DNA of 64,000 nucleotides, taken from the NCBI RefSeq assembly GCF_030269925.1, contig NC_085128.1, positions 436,501 through 500,500 on the forward strand. The letters are read 5' to 3'. The position numbers were made by a program, and so were the translations under genes. How positions within the stretch are numbered: the stretch's first letter is position 1; the number at the start of each line of letters is the position of its first letter. Shown piece after piece: positions 11,501-23,738 of this stretch. Under the pieces are notes generated by a model, which ran no database searches, had not been told where the DNA came from, and saw only the letters and a list, made by a program, of their open reading frames with translations. This DNA comes from Bombyx mori. Taxonomy: Eukaryota; Arthropoda; Insecta; Lepidoptera; Bombycidae.

Positions 11501-11888
11501 TCTAATATATAAAATTCTCGTGTCACACTGTTCGTTCCCATACTCCTCCGAAACCGCTTGACCGATTCTCATGAATTTATTTATGCATATTCAGTAAGCC
11601 TGAGAATCGGCTACTATCTATTTTTCATACCCCTAAGTAATTAGGGTTGTCCACCCCTAACATATTTTTTTTTATTTGGACATTTTTTTTTGTTATAATG
11701 AGGTATTATGTGGTTAAATGAGGTTTTGTTATTTTTATTATATATTCCCTCATCGTTCACAGCGCTACATACCTCTTTCACTCATTTACCACATCCTTAC
11801 ACACTTACAATAAGTTAGTTTTTTTTCTACACTAGAAATTCCCTAGAAATCTTATATATGGCAAAACAATGTTTGCCGGGTCAGCTAG
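11501..11888 (+). mobile_element. Non-autonomous Helitron
   Basis: Starts TCTAATATATAAAATTCTCG and ends GGTCAGCTAG, lying between A (11500) and T (11889) as Helitrons do. It contains the lepidopteran interior words CCGCTTGACCGATTCTCATG and GGGTTGTCCACCCCTAA. No coding sequence. Confidence 0.88.
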
Positions 11889-13417
11889 TATTCTTATAAA
11901 CGACATTAAGAACTGTAGTGATTACATTAAAGTGTAAATTTAATACTTCAGCAATCTATGGGAAAGTCCTAAGTTTAAGGTTATAAATTTGTTCTTGACA
12001 ATACAGACTAAGGGATGACATAACATCAGCTTTATCAGTTTTTATAATCTAAATTTAAAGACATCGATGCAGGTTAAGGAATCTTCTACAATATTCAAGC
12101 CTTTTCAATCAATCTTCAATACAATAGGAATAAAAGTTGCACTACTGTATCAGTTCTATACAGTGTTCTATAAAAGGGATCACTTGACGCTGATTTACCT
12201 CAACGCGCTCAGCGAACAATTGACTGTTTGTTGTTTACTGGTTTGATATTTATGTAGCAAAGGGAAACTTCCATATTTGTTTGATTACGTTTATTAATAT
12301 AGGCAACGTTTGGAAAGTTTCATATTGTATATTTTTTATCTAATTTAGCTGAAATCTAGTTAGACTTTCGTGCTTGAAGTGGATTTTCTCATTGGTTAGT
12401 GACCACTTTAAGAAATATATCGACGAGATTCCAAGTCGGATTAATAAAAGAAACTAGCTAGCGATCGTCTAATGTTTAAAATTTATCATTTATATTTGGT
12501 CATATTTACATAAGAACATATTTTACGCCTGTTCCTAATTTGTCGAGATACGATATTTTTTCTTACTTATAAGTAAAAAGGACCTCTGTTTTATCGCCGT
12601 ACCATCAACTTCTTTATTAATGGTAGTTTATTCAAAATAAATATGAATTGCCACGTTCAAACAGACACCGAAATGGCTTGTTCAAACAATTAATGAAAAA
12701 TATTGGTACACTATCCAAGGGACAATAACCACTTTCCACTGTCACTTCTTTTATTTATCATTGGTAATAAATAGAAAAAAACATTGAAACAGAAAGCCTG
12801 TATTGTTTTTAATTATATAAAAACAGTTCAAAATATTTATAATAGTTTGAAATACTGATTACAGATGAGTCTTGCGGTGATTTAAGCTTACGAAAAAAAG
12901 CCGTATAACTACACCTAACTTATTCATACCCAAGCCGGGAGAAATTTCAAAATTATAAGACGTTGTAGCTGCTTACGTACACAACTATTTTAAAATTAAA
13001 CTGACTAAAACAGGTTAGCTTAATATTAGTATAAGGTCTTCGTCTATTGCAGTCAAGGAAGCTTATACGAGGGAGGAGTTTTACAATGCCCCTAACATTA
13101 ACATTAACAATGATAACAAGCGATAGTAAAGCATTTTGCTAACGAAAATTAAACATAATAAAATATGCATGGTATTTCATGATTATTAGGGATGTATTAT
13201 TCAAATAACACATTCTTCATACCAGACCGGAAGGGTTTAGCAAATTAATAGCTTTTCAAGACAATAAGATCAAAATTTTAGTTTAATTAATTTCCGTTTG
13301 AAAGGATCAGATTGTGCGATCCTTCACGGATTACTTGATCATAGTGTCGGGGAGCGTCGATACAATTAATCCTATTTGTTACGATAGTTGGTACAAAAAT
13401 GTTGTGTAGCACTAAGT

Positions 13418-13868
13418 CTTCGTGGCCTAAAGGATAAGACGTCCGGTGCATTCGTATGTAGCGATGCACCGGTGTTCGAATCCCACAGGCGGGTACCCAT
13501 TTTTCTAATGAAATACGTACTCAACAAATTGTTCACGATTGGCTTCCACGGTGAAGGAATAACATCGTGTAATAAAAATCAAACCCGCAAAATTATAATT
13601 TGCGTAATCACTGGTGGTAGGATCTCTTGTGAGTCCGCACGGGTAGGTACCACCACCCCGCCTATTTCCGCCGTGAAGCAGTAATGCGTTTCGATTCGAA
13701 GGGTGGGGTAGCCGTTGGAACTATACTTGAGACCTTAGAACTTGTATCTCGAGGTGGGTGGCGCATTTACGTTGTAGATGTCTATGGGCTCCAGTAACCA
13801 CTTAACACCAGGTGGCCTGTGAGCTCGTCCATCCATCTAAGCAATAAAAAAGAAAAAGAAAAAGAAAG
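13418..13868 (+). repeat. Bm1 SINE, full length, well preserved
   Basis: Head CGTGGCCTAAAGGATAAGAC, B box GGTGTTCGAATCCC (13471-13484), body, and tail ending in (AAAAAG)n. The short open frames over it are not genes. Confidence 0.95.
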
Positions 13869-14556
13869 TCATATATTATTGAACTGTAACTGACCTTTCG
13901 GTCTATTGTTTTCTAAGTAATTTTTGATTAATTCGTACACTGGCTTAAAAGAATGCTCCACGAGCTTTGGCTTCATGTTTATTTTTAATTAGCGTAGAAT
14001 AAAAGACGTCCATTGATCTGGTATGATCGGGAATAATAGAGCATTGATCAGGTACTGGAAACAACGGACATCGAATCCTGAATGACGATCAAGTCTCAAT
14101 TATTTCTAGAGAGTAATTGTATAACCCGGAATAATCATAAGCGGTGTATTTGTGCTCAACTTCTTCCTGTCATGAGTACAAATTATCCGTCTTCACTAAT
14201 AGTGTAATCCTATTTCCTGACTAAAAGATAGGGTACTAAGACGAAGAAAAAGAGGAGTTAACTTAAAGTTTAGTAATAGAATAAATGCATGAGGACTCCG
14301 GATGAGTAGATCTTATTACTGCGTGGACTCAACACGTTCTACCCACCAATCGACATTATTAAGGTGACACGGCATGTAGATTTGGAGCCCAAAATATTCT
14401 CTACCGAGCAACCAAGGCAACGCAGAGGAAGTCATAGTAAGTAAATTTAGTTTACATACACAAAACGAATGTCTACAGAAAATTATCTACAAATACAAAA
14501 TTAAATACATTCACTTAAACAAATCATGGTCACTTACAAATTAATAATATCAGTAT

Positions 14557-14933
14557 TGTTGCGCTGGTAAGAGTAACGCCATCTATCGCCGAATAGCAGA
14601 AAGGAATATCAAAGGAACTAGTAACACCGAGAACGCTCGAGAAGTACAACGCCATCTATCGTCAGATAGCGGAAACACATATCGAAGCTTCTCGACTTGC
14701 CCAGAATGTTCTCGATAAATTTAGGGATGTCGTATCAACTATAAAAGCGTTGCAGAGATGGCACGATATATATCGGATCTATTCGAAGCGAAACAGCGAA
14801 CGGATCACCTAAAGCAAAACGGAAGAAGTGAATCGAGATTTTTCAATTATTCGTTAAGTGTTTTAAGTGTTAATACAATTTTAATTTGTACTTCGGTAGA
14901 ATTTTTATTTATCCCCCATTCCAGCACGCAACA
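14557..14933 (+). mobile_element. Probable solo LTR of an LTR retrotransposon
   Basis: Begins TGTTGCG and ends CGCAACA, a 7-bp inverted terminus of the TG...CA type. A TATA-like CTATAAAAG lies near 14738. A motif ACGCCATCTATCG occurs twice, about 74 bp apart (near 14577 and 14649). The flanking bases (GTAT left, GTGT right) give only a weak target duplication. No internal retroviral-type genes remain. Orientation follows the TATA motif. Confidence 0.55.
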
Positions 14934-14951
14934 GTGTTTAATTTGTGCAAA

Positions 14952-15372
14952 TCTAATATTATAAAGAAGAAAGATTTGTTTGTCTGTTTGTATTGAATAG
15001 GCTCCGAAACTACTGAACCGATTTGAAAAATTCTTTCACTGTTTGGAAGCTACACTATTCCCGAGTGACATGACGTTTTTTGAAAAAAATTAGGGATCCT
15101 TACTAAAACTCCAATAATGTAACCCAAAGTGTAAAAAAAATTACCTAAAATATTCTTTACGTCGCGTTCCCTGCGAAAACTGTTGATGATAGAATAAAAT
15201 AATGTACTACGACTTTGTAGAACGCATTATTACTCACAAAAAGTGTCGCGACAGCATACGTCTAACTGTTATAGTTATGCGGCAATAAGTGTTCTTTTAT
15301 TTAAAAAATAAAACAACGTCAAATATCATTGAAATTTTTGTTGACCCGAGCGGAGCCGGAGCGGGACGCTAG
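14952..15372 (+). mobile_element. Non-autonomous Helitron beside the Ig3a splice donor
   Basis: Starts TCTAATATTATAAAGAAG after A14951 and ends GGGACGCTAG before T15373. It is 421 bp and non-coding. Its 5' region matches the reverse copy ending at 59570. Only 29 bp separate its end from the last base of exon Ig3a, and only 18 bp separate its start from a probable solo LTR. Confidence 0.85.
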
Positions 15373-15401
15373 TTATTTAATAAAATTAATTTTTAATTTA
15401 C

Positions 15402-15576
15402 CTGTACGAATTTTCTTCAGTATTGATCGCGTACTTCTTAGTCGGAAGTACCATTACGTTATCATAGACCCAGTAGGAGATGGCGCGGGGGTGGGCCTCC
15501 GTGTGGCAATCCACCGTCACGTCGGTGCCGGCCGGAGCACCCACTAGTTGATTCGGTACCCAGATCATGGGTGAAA
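15402..15576 (-). CDS. DIP-like gene, exon Ig3a (first half of Ig domain 3)
   Basis: Acceptor TTCCAG and donor TACAG/GTAAAT bound the exon, entry phase 1 and exit phase 2. It encodes SPMIWVPNQLVGAPAGTDVT, then VDCHTEAHPRAISYWVYDNV and KKYAINTEENSY. VDC is the first Ig3 cysteine and SYWVY carries the core tryptophan. HTEAHPRAI..YWVY is the stretch I most associate with DIP-delta. The exon is GC-rich against very AT-rich flanks. A Helitron ends 29 bp past its donor, and a probable solo LTR lies just beyond that. Confidence 0.95.
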
Positions 15577-15734
15577 CTGGAACAAAAATTGAAATTAAAC
15601 AAAAAAAAAATACATTTAATCTCGCATTCGTGGTATACTTATAACATCTGAATGTCAGACTTTAATTAATTTAAAGTTTTGCGATCATGAACAACTGGCA
15701 TTACTGTTTATGTACCAAAAAACCTATGAATAAA

Positions 15735-16065
15735 TGATTATATCAGAGGAAGTGAGAAAGTGGCCCCGGTGATTAACAAATTAAAGAGCGGACGGTTAGC
15801 GTGGTATGGACATGTGATGCGTAGAGAGAAGATGCATGTGACTAGGAGATGTATGGAAATTGTAGTGCAAGGTCTCCCTTCCTTCCTCGGTCCATCATCC
15901 ATGTGACATGGATGGAGTGTGTGAATGACGATACGAGAGAGAAAGAAGTGAGTGTTGAAATGACGACTGATAGAAGACAATGGAATAGAAAACCTTGCTG
16001 TGCCGACCCCACCTAGTGGGATAAGGTGGAGAAAAAGAAGAAAAAGAGTACGAAAGAACGTATTG
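15735..16065 (+). mobile_element. Non-LTR retrotransposon tail, RT C-terminus and GAAGAA end
   Basis: Translates to KLKSGRLAWYGHVMRREKMH then, after disruptions, a SVEMTTDRRQWNRKPCCADP-like end and TGGGATAAGGTGGAGAAAAAG. This is the C-terminus I associate with RTE-like elements. The A/G-rich GAAGAAAAAG run is the 3' tail. The same family occurs inverted at 26135-26425. Confidence 0.65.
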
Positions 16066-16091
16066 GAAAGTACTTAAAGGGCTTGAAGGGT

Positions 16092-16215
16092 AATTTTTTT
16101 TTTATTGCCCTTATAGGCTGACGTGAATACGGCCCACCTGATGGCGAGTAGTTACCGTCACTTATGGACGTCAGCAATGCCAGGGGTAAAGCAAGTCGCT
16201 GTCTTCCGTTTAGAT
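16092..16215 (-). mobile_element. BMC1-like LINE 3' UTR fragment
   Basis: T run, then ATTGCCC..GGCCCACCTGATGG and GTCAGCAATGCCAGGGG; the minus frame reads RQRLALPLALLTSISDGN. It abuts an antisense Bm1 fragment (16235-16365). Confidence 0.7.
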
Positions 16216-16234
16216 GATAGGGTGTATCATAGAC

Positions 16235-16365
16235 CTCCACGGCTAGGTATCACCAGCTTATTTCTGTATCGGAACAGTCATGCGCTTCGGCTTGAAGCTT
16301 ACATTACAATTGTAAATTCAGTCACATGTCCCAAAGTGGGTGGTAGTATTCACGTTCTATATATA
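16235..16365 (+). repeat. Degenerate Bm1 body fragment
   Basis: GGTATCACCAGCTTATTTCT, CATGCGCTTCGGCTTGAAG and AAAGTGGGTGGTAGTATTCA are diverged Bm1 body. Confidence 0.6.
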
Positions 16366-17198
16366 TAGGCATTGATGATAATTTAGCATCATGTAGGTTG
16401 AGAGCTCAGTTTTCAGTCTATGGAAGAAATAAAAAGTCTCATGATAACTCATTTCTAATAATATATTATTCTGACTAACAACGCAAAATATTTATAAACA
16501 ACTATTTTTCAGTTAACAGATAAAAGCAATTCCTAGGACTTAATACGACATGAACAATAAATAATTACAATTGAAAAATAATTAGATTGAATTATAATTT
16601 AGTCAATACATTTACATACATTGTTATTGTAATATATCTGAATAATTTTAATTTAGTTCTAATATTAATTTAATTTTAAACAATTTTTATGTTAAGTACG
16701 AAATAAAATTTGAAAGTAGGTATTTAGATTTCTTTACCAAGTGATTCTATTTTCGATGGCGGTACGTCAATTAAAATGTCGAAATTCGATATCTAAAATA
16801 GCCTTTTCAATTTCTTTAAGCTAAATGAGATGAAAAGAAAAATAGCACACTAAAAATAAACAAGAAAAATTCAAAGAAAGAAAGATTTATAAGATAAATA
16901 TCGAAAATTCAAACTTATATTTTGTCGGAGAATATCAGTAAAGCTACCAATATTAATCGAGCGTTCAACTCTTTTAAAATGACGACCATTTACTGGAATC
17001 GATGCGATACGACAGAAATAGTATTTGGATTAATCTAGGGTTTTTTTATGTAAGTCAATATCAAGATTCAGCAAAATAATGAGGCTTCCTCTTAGTGATA
17101 GATGAAAATCGTCAATCACAATCGCAAATTACTGATGAACAACGATTCGAAGTCAATTGATCTTTCTTTTAACGTGTAAATTAATGCATGAATTTTTT

Positions 17199-17440
17199 TT
17201 TATTGCCTTTGTATGCAGACGAGCGTTCGGCTCATCTGATGGTAAGTGGTTACCGTCGCCCATGGACTTCAGCAATGCCAGGAGCAGAGCCAAGCCACTG
17301 CCTACCGTTAAGTACTCTCCATAAGCCTTGTTTGCAAAAATGTTCTCTGGAAGCGCACTGTGGATGAACGCAGTGGCTCCAGGTAGTATGGATGAACTCT
17401 ACTCCGGTGGCGGGCGGTGCGATAATAAAAACGAGATGCC
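17199..17440 (-). mobile_element. BMC1-like LINE 3' end, internally deleted
   Basis: T run followed by ATTGCCTTTGTATGCAGACG and the 3' UTR and C-terminal region of the same LINE. A stretch is missing around 17325 compared with 48617-49035. Confidence 0.75.
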
Positions 17441-17949
17441 GGTATCAATGAAGGAGGAATCAATGGAGGTATCAATATAAATTTGGAAGTTCATTAATAA
17501 AAAATATCCAATTTCTTCAAATGACGCATCCATTACTATTAGAGACTAGATCTTTTTAAGGATTTGCGAATGGAATGATCTGGAGTGAGGAAAGGCCCGT
17601 TTGTTGATAGATGAAAGTTATTTGTAAGAACCATACAGATCAAAGCTATCTTAGCCCGTCATGTCGGAGTAGAATAGTTATAACGATGCGGCTACTGCCT
17701 TAAGCTGCAAGAATACGTAACAACGGATTCAGTTTCCCAGAACGATATTAAGTAATTCGAAAAGTAATTTAAGTACATGATGAGTTTTATTATGTTGTAA
17801 CTCACATCACAAAATGGGTAGAAATGTAATAATTTACTTGGAACATGCCCCTCGGCGAGTGTATAAATTGTTCACTTTAAATTAGTATTTCTGTACTAAT
17901 AATTTTTGTGGGCAATTTATGAAGTGGATACATTATTTATTATTTCTAG

Positions 17950-18058
17950 AATAGGTATATGGACCTGCTGACGATCAGCGTTTATCATAACTTGGACATC
18001 AGAAATGCCAGGAGTATAGCTGAGTCGCTGTTTGTCGTCAAGGACTCCTTTTAAACAT
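17950..18058 (-). mobile_element. Degenerate BMC1-like 3' fragment
   Basis: Contains ATCAGAAATGCCAGGAGTAT and GAGTCGCTGTTTGTCGTCAA, recognisable but diverged matches to the BMC1-like 3' end. Confidence 0.45.
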
Positions 18059-18297
18059 CGTTAGACGGTGGATATGTCATTACGTTTAGAAGACACCGCG
18101 ACAGGGTTTCAATTTCAGAGCCGGATAAGATGTAGCAAATTACCTTTGAACACACGGAGATTGAGCGCGAAATTTCCAGGATAAACTGGTTACGCAAAAA
18201 GGATTTACAGATTGAATAATTATCGTGAATAATTACTCGGGACTAGTACCTACTACCCTTGGAACATTTCTACTAAACTCTTGAATTACAAGATATT

Positions 18298-18498
18298 TTT
18301 TTAATTTTTTTATTGCTTAGTTGGGTGGAAGAGCTCACAACCTGGTGTTAAGTGGTTACTGGAGCCCATTGACATCTACAACGTAAATGCGCCACCCACA
18401 TTGAGATATAAGTTCTAAGATCTCAGTATAGTTACAACGGCTGTCCCACCCTTCAAACCGAAACGCATTACTGCTTCACGGCAGAAATAGGCAGGGCC
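18298..18498 (-). repeat. Bm1 SINE, truncated
   Basis: T run, TTGCTTAGTTGGGTGGAAGA through CGGCAGAAATAGGCAGGG. Truncated before the usual break point. Confidence 0.9.
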
Positions 18499-20111
18499 AA
18501 TAATTATATGGTAAGTAGTAGTGTATATTAAGTATATAGTAAGTTATATACTATAAGGCTTATTTGTTAATACGATTTTTGTTCACGTAAAATTGAAAAG
18601 CAAATCTATTAATTTTACTGTATCTTATCAATCATAAGAGCGACCCAGGGAAACGAACGAGCAATTTATAAACTTCGTATGATGATGGATCGAGCCGAAC
18701 TTTCCCGAGCTCATCCGAGCATCTCCGACGATTTTTCACGCAACGACGATAATAAAATCCACACCCAAGAACGTAATTCAAATTTCTGAGAGTTTATGAT
18801 GGCAATTTTCACAAGGAATATTACTTCAACAGTGCGCGATACGTTTTAATATTCTATGACTTTTTAAAATATTTATATATAGTTGGAATTTTTATGTTCG
18901 CGCGACTTCATTATGGAGCAGGAGATAAAGCGTTCGCGTCGTAAATTGAACTTAGAATCACTCGTTTATAATTTATCAACCGTGCGGGACGTGTGAATAA
19001 TTTAAAATTAGTATTATATCTATTACAATGAAACGGTCGTATATGTAAATTTTATGGCACTAAATTTGATTGAAGTTCAGGAAGCTGTGTCTGAAGAAGC
19101 TTAAGACGTATCTGCCATCCTTAAAATCATTCGATGGTTTGGTAATGAGTGGTAATCGAAGCTATCACTAGTCCATGAAGATAGAACTTTAACAGATCGT
19201 CGGAGTAGCAGAGTCATCAGGTCATAAAATACTCAAAAACGACTGGTCAAATCGTGATGAATCTTAAATGGAACCAAGTGAGAAGCACCAGCTCTTCATT
19301 AATCAAAACGTTTTCTCTTAGAAAAAAGTTCTGAGCTACACATAAAAAAGTTCTTGAGAAGAGGTATTTGAAAAATCCCACCTTTTTTACGTCGGTTAAA
19401 ATTACAAAAATATTGTTTCCAAGCTATCCGCCAATTTCTTAGGGAAAAATAAAACATAATTTTATTTTCGATTTACAGACATTTTACAAAAATAATACTG
19501 GGTTTAAAATAGTAAAATATAATATGTATATTTCAACAAAATCTCCGGTTTTACGTAAACATAGCAAGTTTCCTTTAGATAACGTTGATTGTCTGCAATG
19601 GAAATCTTCGGAGGGTGCAGCCCTGCGGAAAAATATTATCTTTCAATTACCGTGGACATAGCCATTTATTTAGTCAGCTGCGAACGGTAACGCTGGTATT
19701 GTAAAATTGAAAACATTTCCCTTCGTCATAAACATGTTTTTTTGGATAAAAAGTATCAAGATAGGTTTGATTCAAGAACGCTAGCGTATGTTGACCCACG
19801 TGGACATGTAACACCATTTTGCCTAAGTCTCATACATGTAGCCACCCGTATTAAGACATAATGGTGGTCAATGGCGGTAATGGCATGCAGAGCTGCTTTG
19901 TACACTCTAGCGAGCTGCACGACAGCAAAACAGTTCCATAACTGCTGTGGATAGCAACCGAGTGTTGGTGTGTCACGCTTCCGACCCTGCATGCTGATGC
20001 TGGTTCAGTGGAGTACTCCAGAACGCTAACTGTACCGCCAGAGGCACGTCCTTAGGAACCTGGTAGGAGATTATGCTCCAGTCCGAAGAAAAAGACTACT
20101 TTATATCCGAT

Positions 20112-20334
20112 ATTTTTTTATTGCTTAGATAGGTGGACGAGCTCACCTGGTATTAAGTAGTTACTTGAGTCCATAAACATCTACAATCTAAATGCCGTCA
20201 CCCACCTTGAGATATAAGTTCTAAGATCTCAGTATACAGTTACAACGGCTGCCCCACCCTTCAAACCGAAATGCATTACTGCTTCACGGCAGAAATAGGC
20301 AAGGCGGTGGTACCTACCCGCGCGGACTCACAAA
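20112..20334 (-). repeat. Bm1 SINE, truncated
   Basis: From the T run through ATTGCTTAGATAGGTGGACG to CGCGGACTCACAAAG. Confidence 0.9.
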
Positions 20335-21148
20335 GCGACCGTCACTGATCCTTAATTTCAGCAAATAAATAGGAACTATGTGTCGGGTTAATAAATACTT
20401 TAACATTACAAATTTAAGAAACAATGTCTATAATATTTTTATAATATTAATGTTGCGGAGTCTTTAATAAATTTTCGTAAGATCGGTATATCAGATTTGT
20501 ACTAATAATTACTACTAATAATATTTATTTCAAAGTACCAAATGTATAGTAGAACGAATAACATGTACTATGCTAATCAATACTTATTAAAACAGTAAAA
20601 CGCACAAGGAAACATTTACGAAAATCTTCTAAAGCATCGAAATAATATATTTTATTTCGCCTTTTCTGTATTTCCTGCCTGATTTCTTAATTAAAAAGGA
20701 AAATATTTACTGTAAATTTGTACTGGTTTGGTGAACAGGAAATTTGAGATTAAAAAAAAAAATTGTTTCATTGTGACAATTTTTTTTTTGAAGTTATACT
20801 TCTTTAGGCGCGTTATGAAAAATGTATGAGAGTGAAATTTTACGATGCGCGCGCACCGTGACACAAAATTAACAGAATGAAGTTGCCCACTAAATCGCTC
20901 ATTACAATACGACCGACGTAACTTGGCGAGTCTGAATATAGCCGCAAGTGAACTTTCCGAACCGTACCGAGAATTACCGAATTTATACGATTTCAATGCC
21001 AAATGCCCAATATGCGTGTTTGAGGATGTTGTTTAATCGATTTTTTTTCAAATTGATTAAAATTTAAATATAAAAAAAAGAAATAAATTTAATAAAAATA
21101 AAGTATGATAAAGTATAACTTCTTACGCGCGTACATAAGTACACGCAC

Positions 21149-21327
21149 CCTTTTTTTTTGAGCTTAGATGTGTGAACGAGCTCACAGCCCACCTGATGTT
21201 AATTGGTTACTGGAGCCCATAGACATCTATAACGTAAATGTGCCACCTACTTTGAGATATAAGTTCTAAGATCTTAGTATAGTTACAACGGCTGCCCCAC
21301 CCTTCAAGCCGAAACGCATTACTGCAT
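21149..21327 (-). repeat. Bm1 SINE, truncated
   Basis: From the T run and GCTTAGATGTGTGAACGAGC to CCGAAACGCATTACTGC. Confidence 0.9.
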
Positions 21328-23337
21328 ATGTACTGTATGTACTAATGTATGTATGTTTTTTTATGAATAATCTTATTTAAAATCGTGAGCTGAATGAGGC
21401 CAAATAAATAATACCACTGTCACATTATTTTTACATTATTTTCTTTGTATTTTTTTCGTAAAATCTGAATTTTCTTTGAACTTCATGGAGAATGGATTGC
21501 TATATACGATACAAAGCTACGTTCGTACTTTTAGTTAAAAAATAATTCGAAAACAATTTTATAACGAATTCTATGACTCGAGTAAGAGATTTCTATTACA
21601 TTTAATTAACAAGTATACCAAACCACACCAAAGCAAAACTAAAGAGCAACAGTAACAGCAACAGAACGTAAGGATTTTGTAAAATTTTCAAGATAGTTGT
21701 ATTATTTTTAAGGTTACTTTATTTGTATAGTATTCGTTGATGATACGCTTTATATTTTGTAGTCAGTCATTAGCTTGTCCGGCATTGTAAAATAATTAGA
21801 ATATAACATGGATAAAGTTACAATTAATACAATTATCAGGTTGCCACGTAGAAATACTGTTGGTGGGAGCAAAGACTGTTGTAGGGATGAGGTACGTTGG
21901 GGCTAGCGGAGGAAATGGGCACAGTGGGGAAGAAGGGAGTGGCGGAGAAGGAAGTCAGGGGAGACAAACGAGAAAGAGGGGGTACTCTGTAGTGAGTGCT
22001 AATTTTATAAATTTGAATAATGGAATTACGAAGAATACAGTACGGATTTAAGTAAACTACTGCAGTTTGTGTTTTATTTCCTGTCTGGTGGAAGCATAGT
22101 TTATAAGTAGTCACAGCCTATCTGTTCATCACTGGTAACCACTGCTTCCTACTAGCAACACATCGATGGTAATTATATTTATGCTAAAAAGAATGCAATA
22201 ATTGTTCTAAGAACGAAACGAAATCTCTATATAAACCACTCTCTGAGATCTCACTCGAGCAAACCGCGTAGACAGAAATTGAATAGTCGATAAAACATTA
22301 TTAAATTAACAGCTCAATTTAGCTAACTGTGTTTGGTTAATCAAACATTGGTGCTGATCTTCCGAACAAAGGCTCTATGGTTCAATGAACCGCAGTTGAC
22401 CCGGATCAAGATTAATAAAGCTCGTATAGATATACATAATCATATTATTATTATTTACTTCTCAGAATGTGTTATAGAAAGTCCTAAAATTAGCGTAATA
22501 ATTTATACCTCTCAACATTAAAACTCAAATTGAACATTCCAAATTTTACATTAGTCGTAGAGAAGTTTAACCCCTTAGGAACAGGGTAAAGAAACTAATT
22601 CACATAAAATGCTATATATTTTTCGAATGTAATTAGATTAAAAGAACAGACTAGCTTACACAAATTATTTTACTTGTTCAAGAGTCTGCAGCAGAAATGT
22701 AATAAAGATTTAATTTATATCAATTTAAATGTCATGATAGCACGCTTTGCTGAATGTCTAATGTTTAATGTTATCTCCTAAAGCCGCAGCCGAGACTTAA
22801 TGTGAACTAACATGTGATATCAATGAATTAGTATTCGGTCACTGGTGAAAGATAGCAGTATTTAGGTAGTACTACTTACTTAGCAGGAACAGGTTGCAGT
22901 ATATACAATATATACAACAACTTTTGCTACGATCACAAACGCAATAATTATTCCAAATCACAACAGATTAGGTATACTAGGTATAGTATTACGACAGCTC
23001 AAATGTCGTTCAAATTCTTATAAAAAATCCAGGTTAACAGTATTTATGTACCCTTCTTTAATAGGTAAGTTTAGGAACACACAAGCATTTACAGGTAAAT
23101 TCCAAAAAGAAAAATCTATGAATCTATTTAACACGCAGTAGAAAATATTTAAAATTCCACAGTAAATTATTCTTAATGGTTTCTTTCTAATTCTTATGGT
23201 TGATAAGAATACGGAAAGGAAAAGCTTGAAAAACAGAGGAGTCAGAATCGAAGTTTGCATAAATTTGATACTTACATTTTACCTTTCCACCTAACTATTC
23301 GCAAAACGATGAAATATAAAGTATCATAATTACTTAC

Positions 23338-23466
23338 ACTCAACGTCCACAATAATCCTCTTGGAGACAGACGGAGGCACAGCGTTGGTAGCAATGCAGA
23401 GGTACGCGCCCATTTCCGTGCGACTTATGCGTTGAAGATTCAGCATTTCACCTTCGTACACTGTCA
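23338..23466 (-). CDS. DIP-like gene, exon Ig2b (second half of Ig domain 2)
   Basis: Acceptor TTCTAG and donor GAGT/GTAAGT bound the exon, entry and exit phase 1. It encodes TVYEGEMLNLQRISRTEMGA, then YLCIATNAVPPSVSKRIIVDVE. YLC provides the second Ig2 cysteine, and AVPPSVSKR is a hallmark of the DIP family. The final T joins TT of the next exon to make the phenylalanine of FSPMIW. A mariner (23739-25026) lies 272 bp upstream of the acceptor, in antisense orientation. Confidence 0.95.
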
Positions 23467-23738
23467 CTAGAACAAACGGCAGTGTATTAGGGACATTTTG
23501 AGGATTTCTGTTCAGTAAAATACGGTACCAAGCGTAATTACTGAGTTTACAAGTATTCTGGGATCTTATATGGCGTGAGCTCATATTTTGACCGTGACTA
23601 ACAAACCTCATACAGCATTAACTGGTGGATTTAGACAATTAAGATTGAAAGATTTTTTATTTTTGTGTTAACCCTAAACCGTACAAGGAATAAGACAATG
23701 ACATTTACCAAACCAATTACCTTAATTTGCTTTGTTTA

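Larger units (their letters stand above)
10396..15401 (-). other. Intron splitting Ig domain 3
   Basis: Contains a tandem duplication (10943-11046), a Helitron (11501-11888), a complete Bm1 (13418-13868), a probable solo LTR (14557-14933) and a second Helitron (14952-15372) next to the donor. I recognise nothing in 10400-10940, 11890-13415 or 13870-14555. Confidence 0.9.
15577..23337 (-). other. Intron between Ig2b and Ig3a
   Basis: Dense in retroelement fragments: an RT-tail repeat (15735-16065), BMC1-like 3' ends (16092-16215, 17199-17440, 17950-18058) and Bm1 pieces (16235-16365, 18298-18498, 20112-20334, 21149-21327). I see nothing recognisable in 16370-17198, 17441-17949, 18500-20110, 20340-21145 and 21330-23330. 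Confidence 0.9.

Noticed and set aside
13418..13500. tRNA gene suggested by the B box GGTGTTCGAATCCC
   Set aside because: It is the tRNA-derived head of a Bm1 SINE, continuous with the SINE body; no cloverleaf of a real tRNA.
19080..19300. Possible mariner-like N-terminus (IIRWFGNEW, LVHEDRTLTDRR)
   Set aside because: Stops interrupt it and only a few residues resemble a transposase; no terminal repeats seen.
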